A DNA stretch of 64,000 nucleotides. Origin: Aquincola tertiaricarbonis (GTDB taxonomy: Bacteria > Pseudomonadota > Gammaproteobacteria > Burkholderiales > Burkholderiaceae_C). Every line of letters begins with the position of its first letter. The stretch's first letter is position 1. The DNA lies in the NCBI RefSeq assembly GCF_023573145.1, contig NZ_CP097636.1, forward strand, positions 2,914,001-2,978,000, in the 5' to 3' direction. Shown one piece after another: positions 18,002 to 27,800 of this stretch. The notes below the pieces were generated by a model. That model made no database searches and had not been told where the DNA came from. It saw only the letters and a list, made by a program, of their open reading frames with translations. Position numbers and translations under genes: made by a program.

Positions 18002-18977
18002 AACCACACAACTCACCCAAACGCGGGAGACGCAGAGCTTCTACAGACGTGTCGTGGCCCGGCTCGAACGCCACGCCGCCAAGCTGCTGGCAGCGGGCGA
18101 GATGGCCGAGATCCCGGACCGCAACGTGCGCGTGGCCATCGCCTACGCTTGCCTGGAACCCACCGTGACCGAGGCCACCGCACGCCTGTACCGCGCAGCC
18201 ATCCTGCACCTGATCGAGGCAGAGCCGGGTGAGCGGGACTGGGACGTGCTGAAGATCATCGACCCCGAACCTTCGGCGAGCGAGTCCGACCGACAGGATG
18301 AGCTACGGGCGCGGCGAGCGCTGAACCTTCAGACATTGCGCGGCGCACAACAAAAGGCCAAGTGGCTGTCGATGGTTGACTGGACCAGGTTGGGCGAGGC
18401 GCTCGGCCGGTCCCGCAGCAGTTGGGCCAGCCCGGCCCGCCACTGGATCACCGCCACACTGCTGACCGGCCTGCGGCCCTGCGAGTGGCGCCGGGCTGCG
18501 CTCGATGGCGCATCGCTGGTCGTCGTCAACGCCAAGGCCACGAACGGGCGCGCGCATTCGGCGACCCGGACCATCGGCCTGGCCAAGTGCGACCGCACGG
18601 AACTGGCAGTCGTCGCCTCCTTTCTGGAATTGGTGCGCAGCTTCGGCGAGGACGGCTACAAGTCGCTCTACGACGGCGTGCGCGACCTGATCTGTGACGT
18701 TGCCCGCGAGACCTTTCCGGGCCGGGACCGGTATCCGTCGCTGTACACGGCCAGGCATTGCTTCGCCGCGCGTGCCAAGGCGACTTACTCGAAGGTGGAA
18801 GTCGCCGCCTTGATGGGCCACGCCAGCACGGCGACGGCAGGCCGCAGCTACGCCCCGGCGCGCCACGCCCGAGGAGGCCGTCCCCTGGAGGCCGAGCCCA
18901 GCGCCAACGACATCGACGCCGTGCGCCGCGCCCAGAACGCCAGGAATCTGTTCAGCGAACCCAAGGACATGCCATGA
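17982..18977 (+). CDS. second tyrosine recombinase
   Basis: A 331-residue tyrosine recombinase with a complete catalytic set: Arg in LLTGLRPCEWRRAAL (about 161), His-x-x-Arg-like YTARHCFAARAK (about 257), His in ALMGHAST (about 279) and Tyr in AGRSYAPA (about 289). It lacks the N-terminal arm domain of the attL integrase and is clearly a different family. The ATG at 17982 is preferred, since the upstream frame overlaps the integrase tail. It may resolve, excise or help integrate the island; which step is unknown. It is followed within 110 bp by the partition locus. Confidence 0.8.
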   Translation: MSAPEMRTTQLTQTRETQSFYRRVVARLERHAAKLLAAGEMAEIPDRNVRVAIAYACLEPTVTEATARLYRAAILHLIEAEPGERDWDVLKIIDPEPSASESDRQDELRARRALNLQTLRGAQQKAKWLSMVDWTRLGEALGRSRSSWASPARHWITATLLTGLRPCEWRRAALDGASLVVVNAKATNGRAHSATRTIGLAKCDRTELAVVASFLELVRSFGEDGYKSLYDGVRDLICDVARETFPGRDRYPSLYTARHCFAARAKATYSKVEVAALMGHASTATAGRSYAPARHARGGRPLEAEPSANDIDAVRRAQNARNLFSEPKDMP

Positions 18978-19029
18978 AGTCAAGCTCTCGCGATGACCCG
19001 CCGGCCCGGCCCAACCTCGCCAACAACAG

Positions 19030-19061
19030 TGATGACATGACGACATGCTGGCATGCCGGCG
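19030..19061 (+). promoter_or_regulatory. octamer array A, upstream of parA
   Basis: Four consecutive 8-bp units: TGATGACA, TGACGACA, TGCTGGCA, TGCCGGCG. They end 22 bp before the parA start. The first units match those of arrays B and C, pointing to a shared RHH-protein operator/centromere. Confidence 0.6.
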
Positions 19062-19083
19062 GTGATGCATCGAGGACGCCGCC

Positions 19084-19728
19084 ATGCTGAAGATCGCCGT
19101 CTTCAGCCAGAAGGGCGGCGCCGGCAAGTCAACCCTCGCCGTGCATGTCGCTGTCGCGGCGGCGCGGTCGATGCAGGTGATCCTGATCGACGCCGATCCG
19201 CAAGGCACCGTCGCCAGCTGGGCCCAGGACCGTCAAGCCGTGGACCCTTTCGTCGCCCGCGTCGAGCCCTCGTCCATCACCCAGCTTCTGGAAGGGGCCG
19301 CGTCGGAAGGCTTCGAGCTGGCGGTCATCGACTGCCCGCCGCACGCTGCACCAGGCACGACCGCCCTGCTGCGCGCGGCCGATCACGTCGTGATCCCCTG
19401 TCAGCCCACGATGCCCGACCTGTCGGCCACCGCCAGGTCGGTGGCGCTGGCCCGGTCGGCCGGCCGCGGCTATTCCTTCGTCGTGAACCGCGCGCCCGCC
19501 CGCGCACCTGAAGTCATGCAGGCGATCGAAGCACTGGGCGGCGGCGGCCGGGTTGCGCCGATCGTGATCGGCGACCGCAGGGCGTACTCGCGCGCGCTGA
19601 CCGACGGTCGAGCGGTAACGGAGTTCCCGCCCAGCGGCTCAAAGGCCGCCGACGAGATCAACGGCTACTGGGCTTGGTTGTACGAACACGTGAAGGAACA
19701 AGCATGGCAAACGCAGCAAGCAGCCTGA
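19084..19728 (+). CDS. parA: ParA/MinD-family partition ATPase
   Basis: A 214-residue Walker-type ATPase with the deviant Walker A KGGAGKST (residues 10-17), the switch region IDADPQGT and the Walker B-like LAVIDCPPHAAPG. It is a small ParA without an N-terminal DNA-binding domain, like the type Ib ParA of plasmids and ICEs that works with a ribbon-helix-helix centromere-binding protein. The RHH gene overlaps its 3' end by 25 bp, strengthening that assignment. On an integrated island it may act to stabilise an excised circular form. Confidence 0.88.
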   Translation: MLKIAVFSQKGGAGKSTLAVHVAVAAARSMQVILIDADPQGTVASWAQDRQAVDPFVARVEPSSITQLLEGAASEGFELAVIDCPPHAAPGTTALLRAADHVVIPCQPTMPDLSATARSVALARSAGRGYSFVVNRAPARAPEVMQAIEALGGGGRVAPIVIGDRRAYSRALTDGRAVTEFPPSGSKAADEINGYWAWLYEHVKEQAWQTQQAA

Positions 19729-19961
19729 AGAAGTTCGCCGTCAAGCCGGCGGACGAGGTGAGCGCCTCGGCCACCCCTGGCATCCTGCCCACGCGCGGCA
19801 AGAACAAGCGCGTCGGCATCGCCGTGCGCCTCAGCCCTGCGGACTGGCACCGCGCCACCGAACTCGCCATGCGCGAACAGACGTCGTTGCAGCGCTTGCT
19901 GGTGGCAGGGGTGAGTGAATTGCTGCGCCAGCGCGGCCTTCCGCCCCTGTCGGGGGACTGA
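19704..19961 (+). CDS. small ribbon-helix-helix protein, ParG-like centromere-binding candidate
   Basis: An 85-residue protein with a flexible basic N-terminus and a C-terminal region fitting the beta-helix-helix fold (VGIAVRLSPADWHRATELA, then TSLQRLLVAGVSELL). ParG/Omega-type proteins of this size bind short tandem repeats and activate ParA. The ATG at 19704 has AAGGA 10 bases upstream and lies inside the parA end. Arrays A and B flank the parA-RHH pair, as expected for autoregulation plus centromere. No sequence family can be named with certainty. Confidence 0.65.
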   Translation: MANAASSLKKFAVKPADEVSASATPGILPTRGKNKRVGIAVRLSPADWHRATELAMREQTSLQRLLVAGVSELLRQRGLPPLSGD

Positions 19962-19976
19962 TCCACGCCAGCGACG

Positions 19977-20024
19977 TGGTGACGTGGTGACGTGGTGACA
20001 TGCCACCACGTCACCACGTCACCG
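19977..20024. promoter_or_regulatory. octamer array B, between RHH gene and parB (candidate centromere)
   Basis: Six contiguous 8-bp units: TGGTGACG, TGGTGACG, TGGTGACA, TGCCACCA, CGTCACCA, CGTCACCG. The last three are close to inverted copies of the first three, so the whole is a symmetric array. Short direct and inverted iterations of this kind are the known binding pattern of RHH partition proteins. Confidence 0.7.
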
Positions 20025-20045
20025 TCCGTCGGTGCACTCCGGCAT

Positions 20046-20067
20046 CGCAGGCAGCGCGCTGCCTGCG
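20046..20067. promoter_or_regulatory. 22-bp perfect palindrome upstream of parB
   Basis: The half-site cgcaggcagcg is followed directly by its exact reverse complement. It lies 65 bp before the parB start and could be a ParB-type site or an operator. Confidence 0.5.
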
Positions 20068-20131
20068 CTCGGCGCGACAAACCTCCGAGGTCTCGGCAGA
20101 CTGCCTTCTTGTCGCAACCCCTGGTCCTTTC

Positions 20132-21229
20132 ATGATCAATCCGCCTGAACTTCTCGTCGCCTCCGCACCGGTGAACGACGCCGCGGCCCTGCATGCAGGC
20201 GTTGGTGCCTGCGTTCATCGCAGCGCCCGGCTTGACCAGGCGGTGCGCGGCGTTGCGCGAGCGGCGGTGAAGCGCGGGGAGAAGGTTGTCCAGATCCGGA
20301 CCACGATCAAGCTTGGCCAGGCCCAGCGTAGCGAGAAGCCGAAGGCGTCAGCGCCGACGGTGCTGCTGCTGGACCCCAGGCAGATCGATGTGTCGCGCTG
20401 GTTCAACCGGCACGACGAGAGCTACCGCAGCGACGCATTCCAAAACCTCAAACGGAGCATCCAACATGATGGTGGGAACCAGATCCCCGTCCTCGTCCGC
20501 GCCCTGCCCTCGGGCCGCAGCGCCGCTTCGCAGCCGCGCTACGAACTGGTCTACGGCCATCGGCGCCGCCAAGCCTGCTTTGAGCTCGGGCTGCATATCA
20601 GAGCGATCGTCGAGGTGCTCGCCGAAGGGGACCTGGTAAGGCGGGCCCACTCCGAGAACAGGGAGCGCGCGCCGCTGTCTGCATATGAAGCTGGCATGTT
20701 CTACCGGCAGCTGATGGACGCTCAGCTGTACGGCAGTCAGCGCCAGATGGCGGAAGCCCTGGGCATCGACCAGGCCGACGCCGGCCGAAAAATGTGGCTG
20801 GCCGGGCTGCCCGCCGATCTGCTCAGGGTCTTCCGGAACCCGCTGGAGATCAGCTGCGATGACGTGAAGCGTCTCCGTGGGGCCTGGACGCGGGACGTCG
20901 AGGGCTTCCAAGAGCAAGCCCTCGCGCTGCTGGATGCTGAAGGCCCCCTGCCCGCCAAGCTGGCCATCCAGCGCTTGACGGCCGGTGGCACACCGCCCGG
21001 TGATGGAGGCTCCATCACCTCGACACCCGATCCGTCACTGCGGACTCACACCGAAGGTCCAGCAGCCGTCGAGATTCAGGCATGCGATCCCGGCGGCTTG
21101 ACGCTGCGGGTCAACGCCTGCCTTGGCGCTGCCGAGCGCGAAGGACTGAAGCAACACGTCGCACAGTTCCTGCTGACCTTGCACGGCGAGCGCGCCCGCG
21201 CAGGCACCCCGGAAAAGATGGTCCTGTAA
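20132..21229 (+). CDS. parB: ParB-like partition protein
   Basis: A 365-residue ParB/RepB-superfamily protein. The N-terminal ParB domain contains QNLKRSIQHDGGNQIPVLVR and YELVYGHRRRQACFELG (about residue 138, the CTP/arginine-type box). A helix-turn-helix region follows (GSQRQMAEALGIDQADAGRKM). The C-terminal 100 residues are not recognised and may be the dimerisation part. Start ATG at 20132; the upstream frame would run through array B. Having both an RHH protein and a ParB next to one ParA is unusual. The ParB may act on the 22-bp palindrome or as a regulator. Confidence 0.78.
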   Translation: MINPPELLVASAPVNDAAALHAGVGACVHRSARLDQAVRGVARAAVKRGEKVVQIRTTIKLGQAQRSEKPKASAPTVLLLDPRQIDVSRWFNRHDESYRSDAFQNLKRSIQHDGGNQIPVLVRALPSGRSAASQPRYELVYGHRRRQACFELGLHIRAIVEVLAEGDLVRRAHSENRERAPLSAYEAGMFYRQLMDAQLYGSQRQMAEALGIDQADAGRKMWLAGLPADLLRVFRNPLEISCDDVKRLRGAWTRDVEGFQEQALALLDAEGPLPAKLAIQRLTAGGTPPGDGGSITSTPDPSLRTHTEGPAAVEIQACDPGGLTLRVNACLGAAEREGLKQHVAQFLLTLHGERARAGTPEKMVL

Positions 21230-21241
21230 ACTGGTCGCCTC

Positions 21242-21595
21242 ATGCAACGCCGCGCCGTCCTCCTGGTCATGCTGTTTGCCATCTTCTGGCAATCGGTGGC
21301 GCTTGGGCGGGTGGGTTCGACGGTGAATGCACTGGCCGATGCCCAGCACACGGCGTTGCACTGGCAGGAAGAAGGCCACCATCACCATGACGATGGCTCC
21401 TACCACCTCGACGATTCAAACGAATCGGTGCAGCACGTGCTCAGCGACCACCTGAGCGCCACGGCGGCCTTCACCACCGCGGTGGCACACGGCCTGCCTC
21501 TTCTGGCGTCGCCTGCCCCCAACGGATTGCACGAGACCCCAGTGCCCGACCCCACCCTCGACGGCCTGCTCAGGCCGCCTCGTCCCCGCGCCTGA
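21242..21595 (+). CDS. small His-rich exported protein, first gene of the metal-efflux operon
   Basis: A 117-residue protein with a hydrophobic N-terminus (AVLLVMLFAIFWQSVALG) acting as a signal or anchor. A metal-binding-looking segment follows (EEGHHHHDDGSYHLDD). The position at the head of a CzcCBA-type operon matches the small CzcI-like periplasmic proteins of such loci, which tune metal response, but sequence similarity to CzcI is not certain. It starts 12 bp after the parB stop. Confidence 0.6.
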   Translation: MQRRAVLLVMLFAIFWQSVALGRVGSTVNALADAQHTALHWQEEGHHHHDDGSYHLDDSNESVQHVLSDHLSATAAFTTAVAHGLPLLASPAPNGLHETPVPDPTLDGLLRPPRPRA

Positions 21596-21608
21596 CCCGC
21601 CCTCGCGG

Positions 21609-21632
21609 CGGGCGTCCGCCCATGGACGCCCG
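21609..21632 (+). other. intergenic hairpin in the metal-efflux operon
   Basis: A 9-bp perfect stem (cgggcgtcc / ggacgcccg) with a 6-nt loop, 14 bp after the first gene of the operon and 100 bp before the OMF gene. No T-run follows, so it may protect or process mRNA instead of stopping transcription. Confidence 0.35.
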
Positions 21633-21734
21633 GCCTCCCGCCGGCCCGGCATCACACGCCATCTTCCACCACGCCTGCGGCGTGACCTGAATGCGCGTTG
21701 TGCCGCTCCCGGCTGCTGAATCGTCAGGATCGTC

Positions 21735-23009
21735 GTGAAACCTCTCCCTTGGCTGTCTGCCTGCGTGATCGCCGGCAGCCTGGCCGGCGGGCCCGCTGTG
21801 GCCCAGCCTGCCACACCTGTTGAAGGCCCCCGGGCCAGCCTCGCCGCCGATGCCGGCTTGTCGGTCGATCGTGTCCCGCTTCGCACTGCCCTGGATGCCG
21901 CCTGGCAGCGCACCGTCGTTGCCCGCGAAAGCGATGGCCAGCGCCGCCGTGCCGAAGCCGAGCGCGCCGCTGCGGACAGCTTGTGGGCCGCGCCGCCGTC
22001 GCTGGAGATCAGCCACCGCAGCGACCGCCTGCAGAGCAACACCGGCCGTCGCGAGACCGAACTGGGGGTGGCGATCCCCTTGTGGCTGCCCGGTCAGCGG
22101 GCTGCCCGTGCAGGCACCGCAGACGCGGCGGCAGCGCAGGCCCAGGCAGCCGCCCTGGCAGCCCGGCTGCGCCTGGCCGGCGAACTGCGCGAGGTGGCGT
22201 GGCAAGTCGCCGCATTGCAGGCCGAGGTCGCCCAGGCCGATGCCCAGACGCAGGCCCTGAAACAGTTGGCCGATGATGTGGCGCGCCGCGTGCGGGCGGG
22301 CGATCTGGCGCGGGCCGATGCACTGGCCGCGCAGGCCGAGCACTTGGCTGCCTCCGCCCTGCAGACCGAGGGGCGCCAGCGCCTGCAGGCAGCACATGCG
22401 CGTTGGACCCTGCTCACCGGACTGGCTGCCGCGCCCGACCTCGCCGGGCCGGCTGGCGAAGAGACAACTAGACCGGTGGCCCCACACCCGGAACTCCAGC
22501 TCGCCAGCCAGTCCACCCAACTGGCCCGCCAGCGTGCAGAGCTGATGCGCCGCTCGCGCCGGGATGCGCCCGAATTGACGCTGGGGGTGCGCCAGGATGT
22601 GCCCGGCCGGGCCGAAGCCACCCAAGGCAGCCTGGTCGTCGGCCTGCGCCTGCCCTTTGGAACCGACGACCGCAACCGGCCGCTGGAAGCCGCCGCGCTC
22701 GCCGAGCTGGACGTGGCTGAAACCCACGAGCTGCGCCTGCGCGAAAAGCTGGACAGCGACACCGCCGCCGCACGTGAAGCGCTGCGATCGGCCGAGGCCC
22801 AGCTCGAAGCCGAGACCACCCGCGCACGCCTGCTGCGCGAACGCGCGACCCTCATCGACAAATCCTTCCGCGCTGGAGAGACACCACTGCCCGACCAGTT
22901 GCGCGCGCTGGCCGCCGCCGGGCAGGCCGACAGCGCCGTCGCCCGCCAGACCGCGGCGCTGGGCCTTGCCCACGCCCGTCTCCAACAAGCTCTTGGACTC
23001 CTCCCATGA
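21735..23009 (+). CDS. TolC-family outer-membrane factor, CzcC-like
   Basis: A 424-residue outer-membrane channel component for the RND efflux pump encoded downstream. A signal peptide covers about residues 1-23 (WLSACVIAGSLAGGPAVAQ). Two long alanine/glutamine-rich helical regions typical of the OEP repeat follow (AAAAQAQAAALAARLRLAGE and similar). The start is GTG at 21735. The stop overlaps the start of the next gene (23006), giving translational coupling. Confidence 0.85.
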   Translation: MKPLPWLSACVIAGSLAGGPAVAQPATPVEGPRASLAADAGLSVDRVPLRTALDAAWQRTVVARESDGQRRRAEAERAAADSLWAAPPSLEISHRSDRLQSNTGRRETELGVAIPLWLPGQRAARAGTADAAAAQAQAAALAARLRLAGELREVAWQVAALQAEVAQADAQTQALKQLADDVARRVRAGDLARADALAAQAEHLAASALQTEGRQRLQAAHARWTLLTGLAAAPDLAGPAGEETTRPVAPHPELQLASQSTQLARQRAELMRRSRRDAPELTLGVRQDVPGRAEATQGSLVVGLRLPFGTDDRNRPLEAAALAELDVAETHELRLREKLDSDTAAAREALRSAEAQLEAETTRARLLRERATLIDKSFRAGETPLPDQLRALAAAGQADSAVARQTAALGLAHARLQQALGLLP

Positions 23010-23644
23010 ACAAGCCCCTCTTACTCCGCCCCATGCCGGCCTGGCTGGCGCTTGCGCCGACGGCCTTTCTGCTGGCATTCCTTCTGTGCGGCAACGCGCC
23101 TGCCATCGCCGCCCCCGGTGCCCATGGTCCCAATGGCGAGCATCTGGATGGCCCCTCCGCCTTGCGCGCCCCCACAAGCCTGCCTCGGGTTGAAGCCAAG
23201 TCCGAGGCCTTCGAGCTCGTGGCCGACCTGCGCCCGGGCGAACTGGCCATCGTGGTGGACCGCTACGAGTCCAACGAGCCCGTGCTCGGCGCCCAGCTCA
23301 GCGTCGAAAGCGGTGCGCTGAAGGCGGTGGCGGCGTTCCGTTCGGAGCAAGGCGACTACGCCGTCACCGACGCTGCCTTGCTGAAAGCATTGGCTACGCC
23401 GGGCGAGCACGGCCTGGTCTTCACCCTGGTGGCGGGGCAAGACAGCGACCTGCTCGACGGCACGCTGGTGAGCGCCGGCGGTCGCGCAGCCACCACCGCC
23501 GCGAAGGACGACCACGGGCATGACCACGAATTGGAACGCGCCGCCTGGATCGGCGCTGGCGTCGCAGCCCTGGGCCTGATCGGCGCCATCGCCTGGCGGC
23601 GGCAGCGCCGACGTCGCGCGGGCCTGACGCAAGGAGGCCTGTGA
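23006..23644 (+). CDS. periplasmic membrane-anchored accessory protein of the metal pump
   Basis: A 212-residue protein: a signal sequence (about 1-34), the mature start APGAHGPNGEHLD, a beta-rich domain and a C-terminal transmembrane helix (AAWIGAGVAALGLIGAIAW) with a basic cytoplasmic end. A His-Asp-His stretch (DDHGHDHELE) precedes the helix. The first 13 mature residues are identical to those of the adaptor encoded next, so the two probably share a metal-binding or docking element. It overlaps both neighbours. No named family is recognised; it may be a truncated adaptor that presents metal to the pump. Confidence 0.6.
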   Translation: MNKPLLLRPMPAWLALAPTAFLLAFLLCGNAPAIAAPGAHGPNGEHLDGPSALRAPTSLPRVEAKSEAFELVADLRPGELAIVVDRYESNEPVLGAQLSVESGALKAVAAFRSEQGDYAVTDAALLKALATPGEHGLVFTLVAGQDSDLLDGTLVSAGGRAATTAAKDDHGHDHELERAAWIGAGVAALGLIGAIAWRRQRRRRAGLTQGGL

Positions 23645-24822
23645 TGACGCAAGCTCGATCAACCCGCCCCGGCCTGCGCGCAGTCATCACCGCCACCGCA
23701 GCCGCCGCACTCGCAAACAGCCTGCTGTGGGCCTGGCCGGCCCACGCCGCACCGGGTGCGCACGGCCCCAATGGTGAACATCTCGACGCGCCGGGCGCAG
23801 CCGTAAACGCCTCCGGCCTGGCCCGCCTGCCTGACGGCAGCGTGAACGTGCCCAAGCTCGCGCAACGGCGCATGGCCATCCGCACGGTGCTGGCGCCTGA
23901 ATCGGAAGCCGCCGCCACGGTCGAGATGCCCGGCCGCGTGGTCATGGACCCGAATGCGAGCGGCCGTGTGCAGGCTGTGCATGGCGGGCGCATCGAGCCC
24001 GGCCCCCAAGGCTTGCCGGTCGCCGGCCGGTCGGTGAAACGTGGTGAGGTGCTGGCCTATGTGCGCCACCACGCCGAACCGTATGCCCAGGGCGCCCAGC
24101 AAGCCCAGCTGACCGAGTTGCGCGCGCAGCGGCAACTGGCCGAGCAGCGCCTGGCGCGCCTCGAAGGCCTGGAGGGCACGGTGCCGCGCAAGGAGATCGA
24201 GACCGCGCGCACCGAAGCGCGCAGCCTGGCCGAGCGCGAACGCAGCATCGGCGGCAGCCTGGTCGCCCGTGAAGCCTTGACAGCCCCGGTCAGCGGCGTC
24301 ATCGCCCGTGCCGACCTCGCCGTCGGCCAGGTGGTGGAACCACGCGACGTGCTGTTCGAGGTGGTGGACCCGACGCGCATGCTGGTGGAAGCCACGACGG
24401 CCGATGCCCGTCTGGCCGCCCGCGTTGCCGGAGCGTCGCTGCAGGGCGTGCCCGAGGTGTCGCTACGGCTGCTGGGGGCTTCCCGCTCGCTGCGCGACGG
24501 TGTGCTGCCCATCACCTTTGCCGTCAGTGCGTCGAAGCCGGGGGCCGCCCTGCCATTCTTGCCCTTGGCCATCGGCCAGCCGGTCACCGTGGTGGCCCGG
24601 TCGAACGAGCGCATCAAGGGCGTCGTGCTGCCGGCCCAGGCCGTGGTGCGCAACCCGTCCAACGAAGCCATCGTCTGGATCAAGTCCGGTGCGGAACGGT
24701 TCATCCCGCAACCGGTGCAGTTTCGGCCGCTGGATGCAGGCACGGTGGTGGTGACGCAGGGCCTGAGCGCTGACAACCGCGTCGTGGTGCAGGGTGCACC
24801 GCTGATCGCACAGATCCGCTGA
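23644..24822 (+). CDS. periplasmic adaptor (membrane fusion protein), CzcB-like
   Basis: A 392-residue HlyD-superfamily adaptor. After a signal peptide it starts with APGAHGPNGEHLD. A beta-barrel/lipoyl part follows (GRVQAVHGGRIEPG, then VSGVIARADLAVGQVVEPRDVLFEVVD) around a coiled-coil hairpin (QQAQLTELRAQRQLAEQRLA). It bridges the RND pump and the TolC-like channel. The ATG overlaps the preceding stop by one base, and the pump gene starts 15 bp downstream. Confidence 0.86.
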   Translation: MTQARSTRPGLRAVITATAAAALANSLLWAWPAHAAPGAHGPNGEHLDAPGAAVNASGLARLPDGSVNVPKLAQRRMAIRTVLAPESEAAATVEMPGRVVMDPNASGRVQAVHGGRIEPGPQGLPVAGRSVKRGEVLAYVRHHAEPYAQGAQQAQLTELRAQRQLAEQRLARLEGLEGTVPRKEIETARTEARSLAERERSIGGSLVAREALTAPVSGVIARADLAVGQVVEPRDVLFEVVDPTRMLVEATTADARLAARVAGASLQGVPEVSLRLLGASRSLRDGVLPITFAVSASKPGAALPFLPLAIGQPVTVVARSNERIKGVVLPAQAVVRNPSNEAIVWIKSGAERFIPQPVQFRPLDAGTVVVTQGLSADNRVVVQGAPLIAQIR

Positions 24823-24837
24823 ACGGGAGCGACCCTC

Positions 24838-27800
24838 ATGTTCAACTGGATCGTTCGTTACAGCCTGCACAACCGCCTGCTGGTGCTGGCCGCGGCCGCG
24901 CTGCTGATGGTCTATGGCGCGCTCACTGCGTGGCGCACGCCGGTCGATGTCTTCCCCGACCTCAACAAGCCGCTGATCACCGTGCTGACCGAAGCCGGCG
25001 GCATGGCGCCGCAGGAGGTGGAGCAACTCGTCACCTTCCCGCTGGAGACTGCCCTGAACGGCATGCCGGGCGTCACCCGCGTGCGCAGCACCTCGGGCGT
25101 GGGCCTGTCCCTGGTGTATGCCGAGTTCGACTGGGGCACCGACATCTACCGCAACCGCCAGCTGGTAGCCGAGCGGCTGGCCGTGGTGCGCGCGCAGATG
25201 CCGGGCGACATCACGCCGGTGATGGGGCCGGTGTCGTCCATCATGGGCGAGGTGATGCTGGTGGCCCTGCCGCTGGCGGCCGGCCAGGGCCAGGCCGCGG
25301 CGTCGCCGATGGCGGCCCGCGAGTACGCCGATTTCGTGCTGCGGCCCAGACTGCTGTCGATCCCCGGCGTCTCGCAGGTCATCCCCATCGGCGGCGAGGT
25401 GCGCACGCTGCGCGTGGCCCCAGACACGGCGCGCCTGGCCCAGTTCGGCGTATCGCTGACGCAGGTGGAGCAGGCGCTCGAGGGCTATGCCGGCAACGCC
25501 GGTGGGGGCTTCATCGACCTGAACAGCCGCGAGTACCTGATCCGCCACCTGGGGCGAACCAACCGCGTCGAAGACCTGGCGGGCATTGCCGTGGCCTGGA
25601 AGGACGGCCGCGCCATCCTGCTGGAGCAGGTGGCCACGGTGGCCTTTGCCGCGGGTCTCAAGCGCGGCGACGCCGGCTACAACGGCCTGCCGGCGGTGGT
25701 GGTCAGCGTGCAGAAGCAGCCCGATGCCGACACCGTCAAGCTCACGGCGCAGATCGAATCGGCGCTGGCCGAGCTGAAGCAGGGCCTGCCCAAGGGTCTG
25801 TCCGAACCGCGCGTGCTGTTCCGCCAGGCCGACTTCATCCAGGCCTCCATCGGCAACGTGTCGGAAGCGCTGCGCGACGGCGCCATTATGGTCGCCATCG
25901 TGTTGTTCGCCTTCCTGCTGTCGGCGCGCACCACGGCGATCTCGCTGGTAGCGATTCCGCTGTCGCTGGCAGTCACGGCCCTGGTGTTCCAGTGGCTGGG
26001 CCAGTCGATCAACGTGATGACGCTGGGCGGCCTGGCCATCGCCATCGGCGAACTGGTCGACGACGCGGTGGTGGACGTGGAGAACATCCTGCGGCGCCTG
26101 AAGCAGAACCGCTCGGCGGCCAACCCGCTGCCGGTGCTGGAGATAGTGCGGCGCGCCAGCGTGGAGGTGCGCTCGGGCATCGTCTACGCCACGGTCATCG
26201 TGGTGCTGGTGTTTGTGCCGCTGTTCGCGTTGCCGGGCATCGAGGGGCGGCTCTTCACGCCGCTGGGCATCGCCTACATCGTGTCCATCCTCGCGTCCAT
26301 GCTCGTTTCGATGACCGTCACGCCGGTGCTGAGCTGCTACCTGCTGCCGACCATGAAGCGCCTGGACCATGGCGACAGCCCGCTGGTGGCTTGGCTCAAA
26401 CGGCAGGACACGCGGCTGCTGGCCTGGTCCTTCGGCCGCGCAAAGCTGCTCATCGGCCTGGCGGTGCTGGCCGTGGCCGGCGCTGCGGCCACCGTACCCT
26501 TCTTTCCGCGCGCCTTCCTGCCCGCCTTCAACGAGGGCTCGCTGGTGCTGGGCCTGGTGATGCAGCCGGGCACCTCGCTGGCCGAAGCCAACCGGGTCGG
26601 CGCGGTGGCCGAGACGCTGATCCGCCAGGTGCCTGAGGTCACGCAGGTGGGCCGGCGCACCGGCCGTGCCGAGCTGGATGAACACGCCGAAGGCGTGCAC
26701 TCGGCCGAGATCGACGTGGACCTGAAGCGATCAGCGCGTGATCGGGAAACCATCATGGCCGACATCCGTGGCCGGCTGTCCTCGCTGCCGGCGCAGGCCA
26801 CCATCGGCCAGCCCATCAGCCACCGGCTGGACCACCTGCTGTCAGGCGTACGGGCGCAGGTGGCCGTCAAGGTCTTCGGCGACGACACCGACACGCTGCG
26901 CGGCCTGGCCGAGCAGTTGCGCGGCCAACTGGCCGCGGTGCCCGGGCTGGTCGACCTGACGGTGGAGAAACAGGTGCTGATCCCGCAGATCAGCGTGCGC
27001 CTGGACCACCGCAGGGCAGCCCAGGCCGGCCTGTCGCCGGGCGAGGCCATCCGCGTGCTGAAGGCGCTGACCGACGGCGCTCACGGTGCCGACATCGTCG
27101 ACGGCCCGCGTCGCTACGAGCTGGTGCTGCGCCTGCCCGACCACCAGCGCAGCCCACAGGACCTGGCGCGCACGCTGATCGACACGCCGGCCGGGCGCAT
27201 TCCCGTGTCCAGCATCGCCACCGTGGAAGAGACCGATGGCCCGAACCAGATCGGGCGCGAGAACGGACGGCGCCGCATCATCGTCTACGCCAACACCGAT
27301 GGCCGCGACATGGGCCGCGTCATCGCAGACATCCGCGGCGTGATCGCCAAGACGCCGCTGCCCGGCGGCAACTTCATCAGCCTGGAGGGCCAGTTCCAGG
27401 CCCAGGAGCAGGCCACGCGGCTGATTGCCGGGCTGTCGATGGTGTCGCTGGTGATGATGTTCCTGGTGCTGTACTCGCGCTACCGCTCGGCGGTGCTGGC
27501 CGGCATCATCATGGCCAACATCCCGCTGGCGCTGATCGGCGCGGTGGCAGCAATGTGGATCGCGGGCGTGAGCCTGTCAGTGGCCTCGATGGTGGGCTTC
27601 ATCACGCTGGCCGGCATTGCCACGCGCAACGGTATCCTGAAGATCAGCCACTACATCAACCTGTGCAAGTTCGAGGGCGAAAGCTTCTCGCAGGCGATGA
27701 TCGTGCGCGGCTCGCTGGAGCGGCTGACGCCGGTGCTGATGACCGCACTGGTGGCCGCCTTCGCGCTGACACCGCTGCTGCTGGCCGCCGACGCACCGGG

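Noticed and set aside
18974..19090. 38-codon frame between the second recombinase and parA
   Set aside because: It runs through octamer array A, has no recognisable product and overlaps the parA start; the repeats explain the sequence better.
24463..26700. 745-codon open frame antisense to the RND pump
   Set aside because: Low-complexity Arg/Gly/His translation and full overlap with a certain pump gene.
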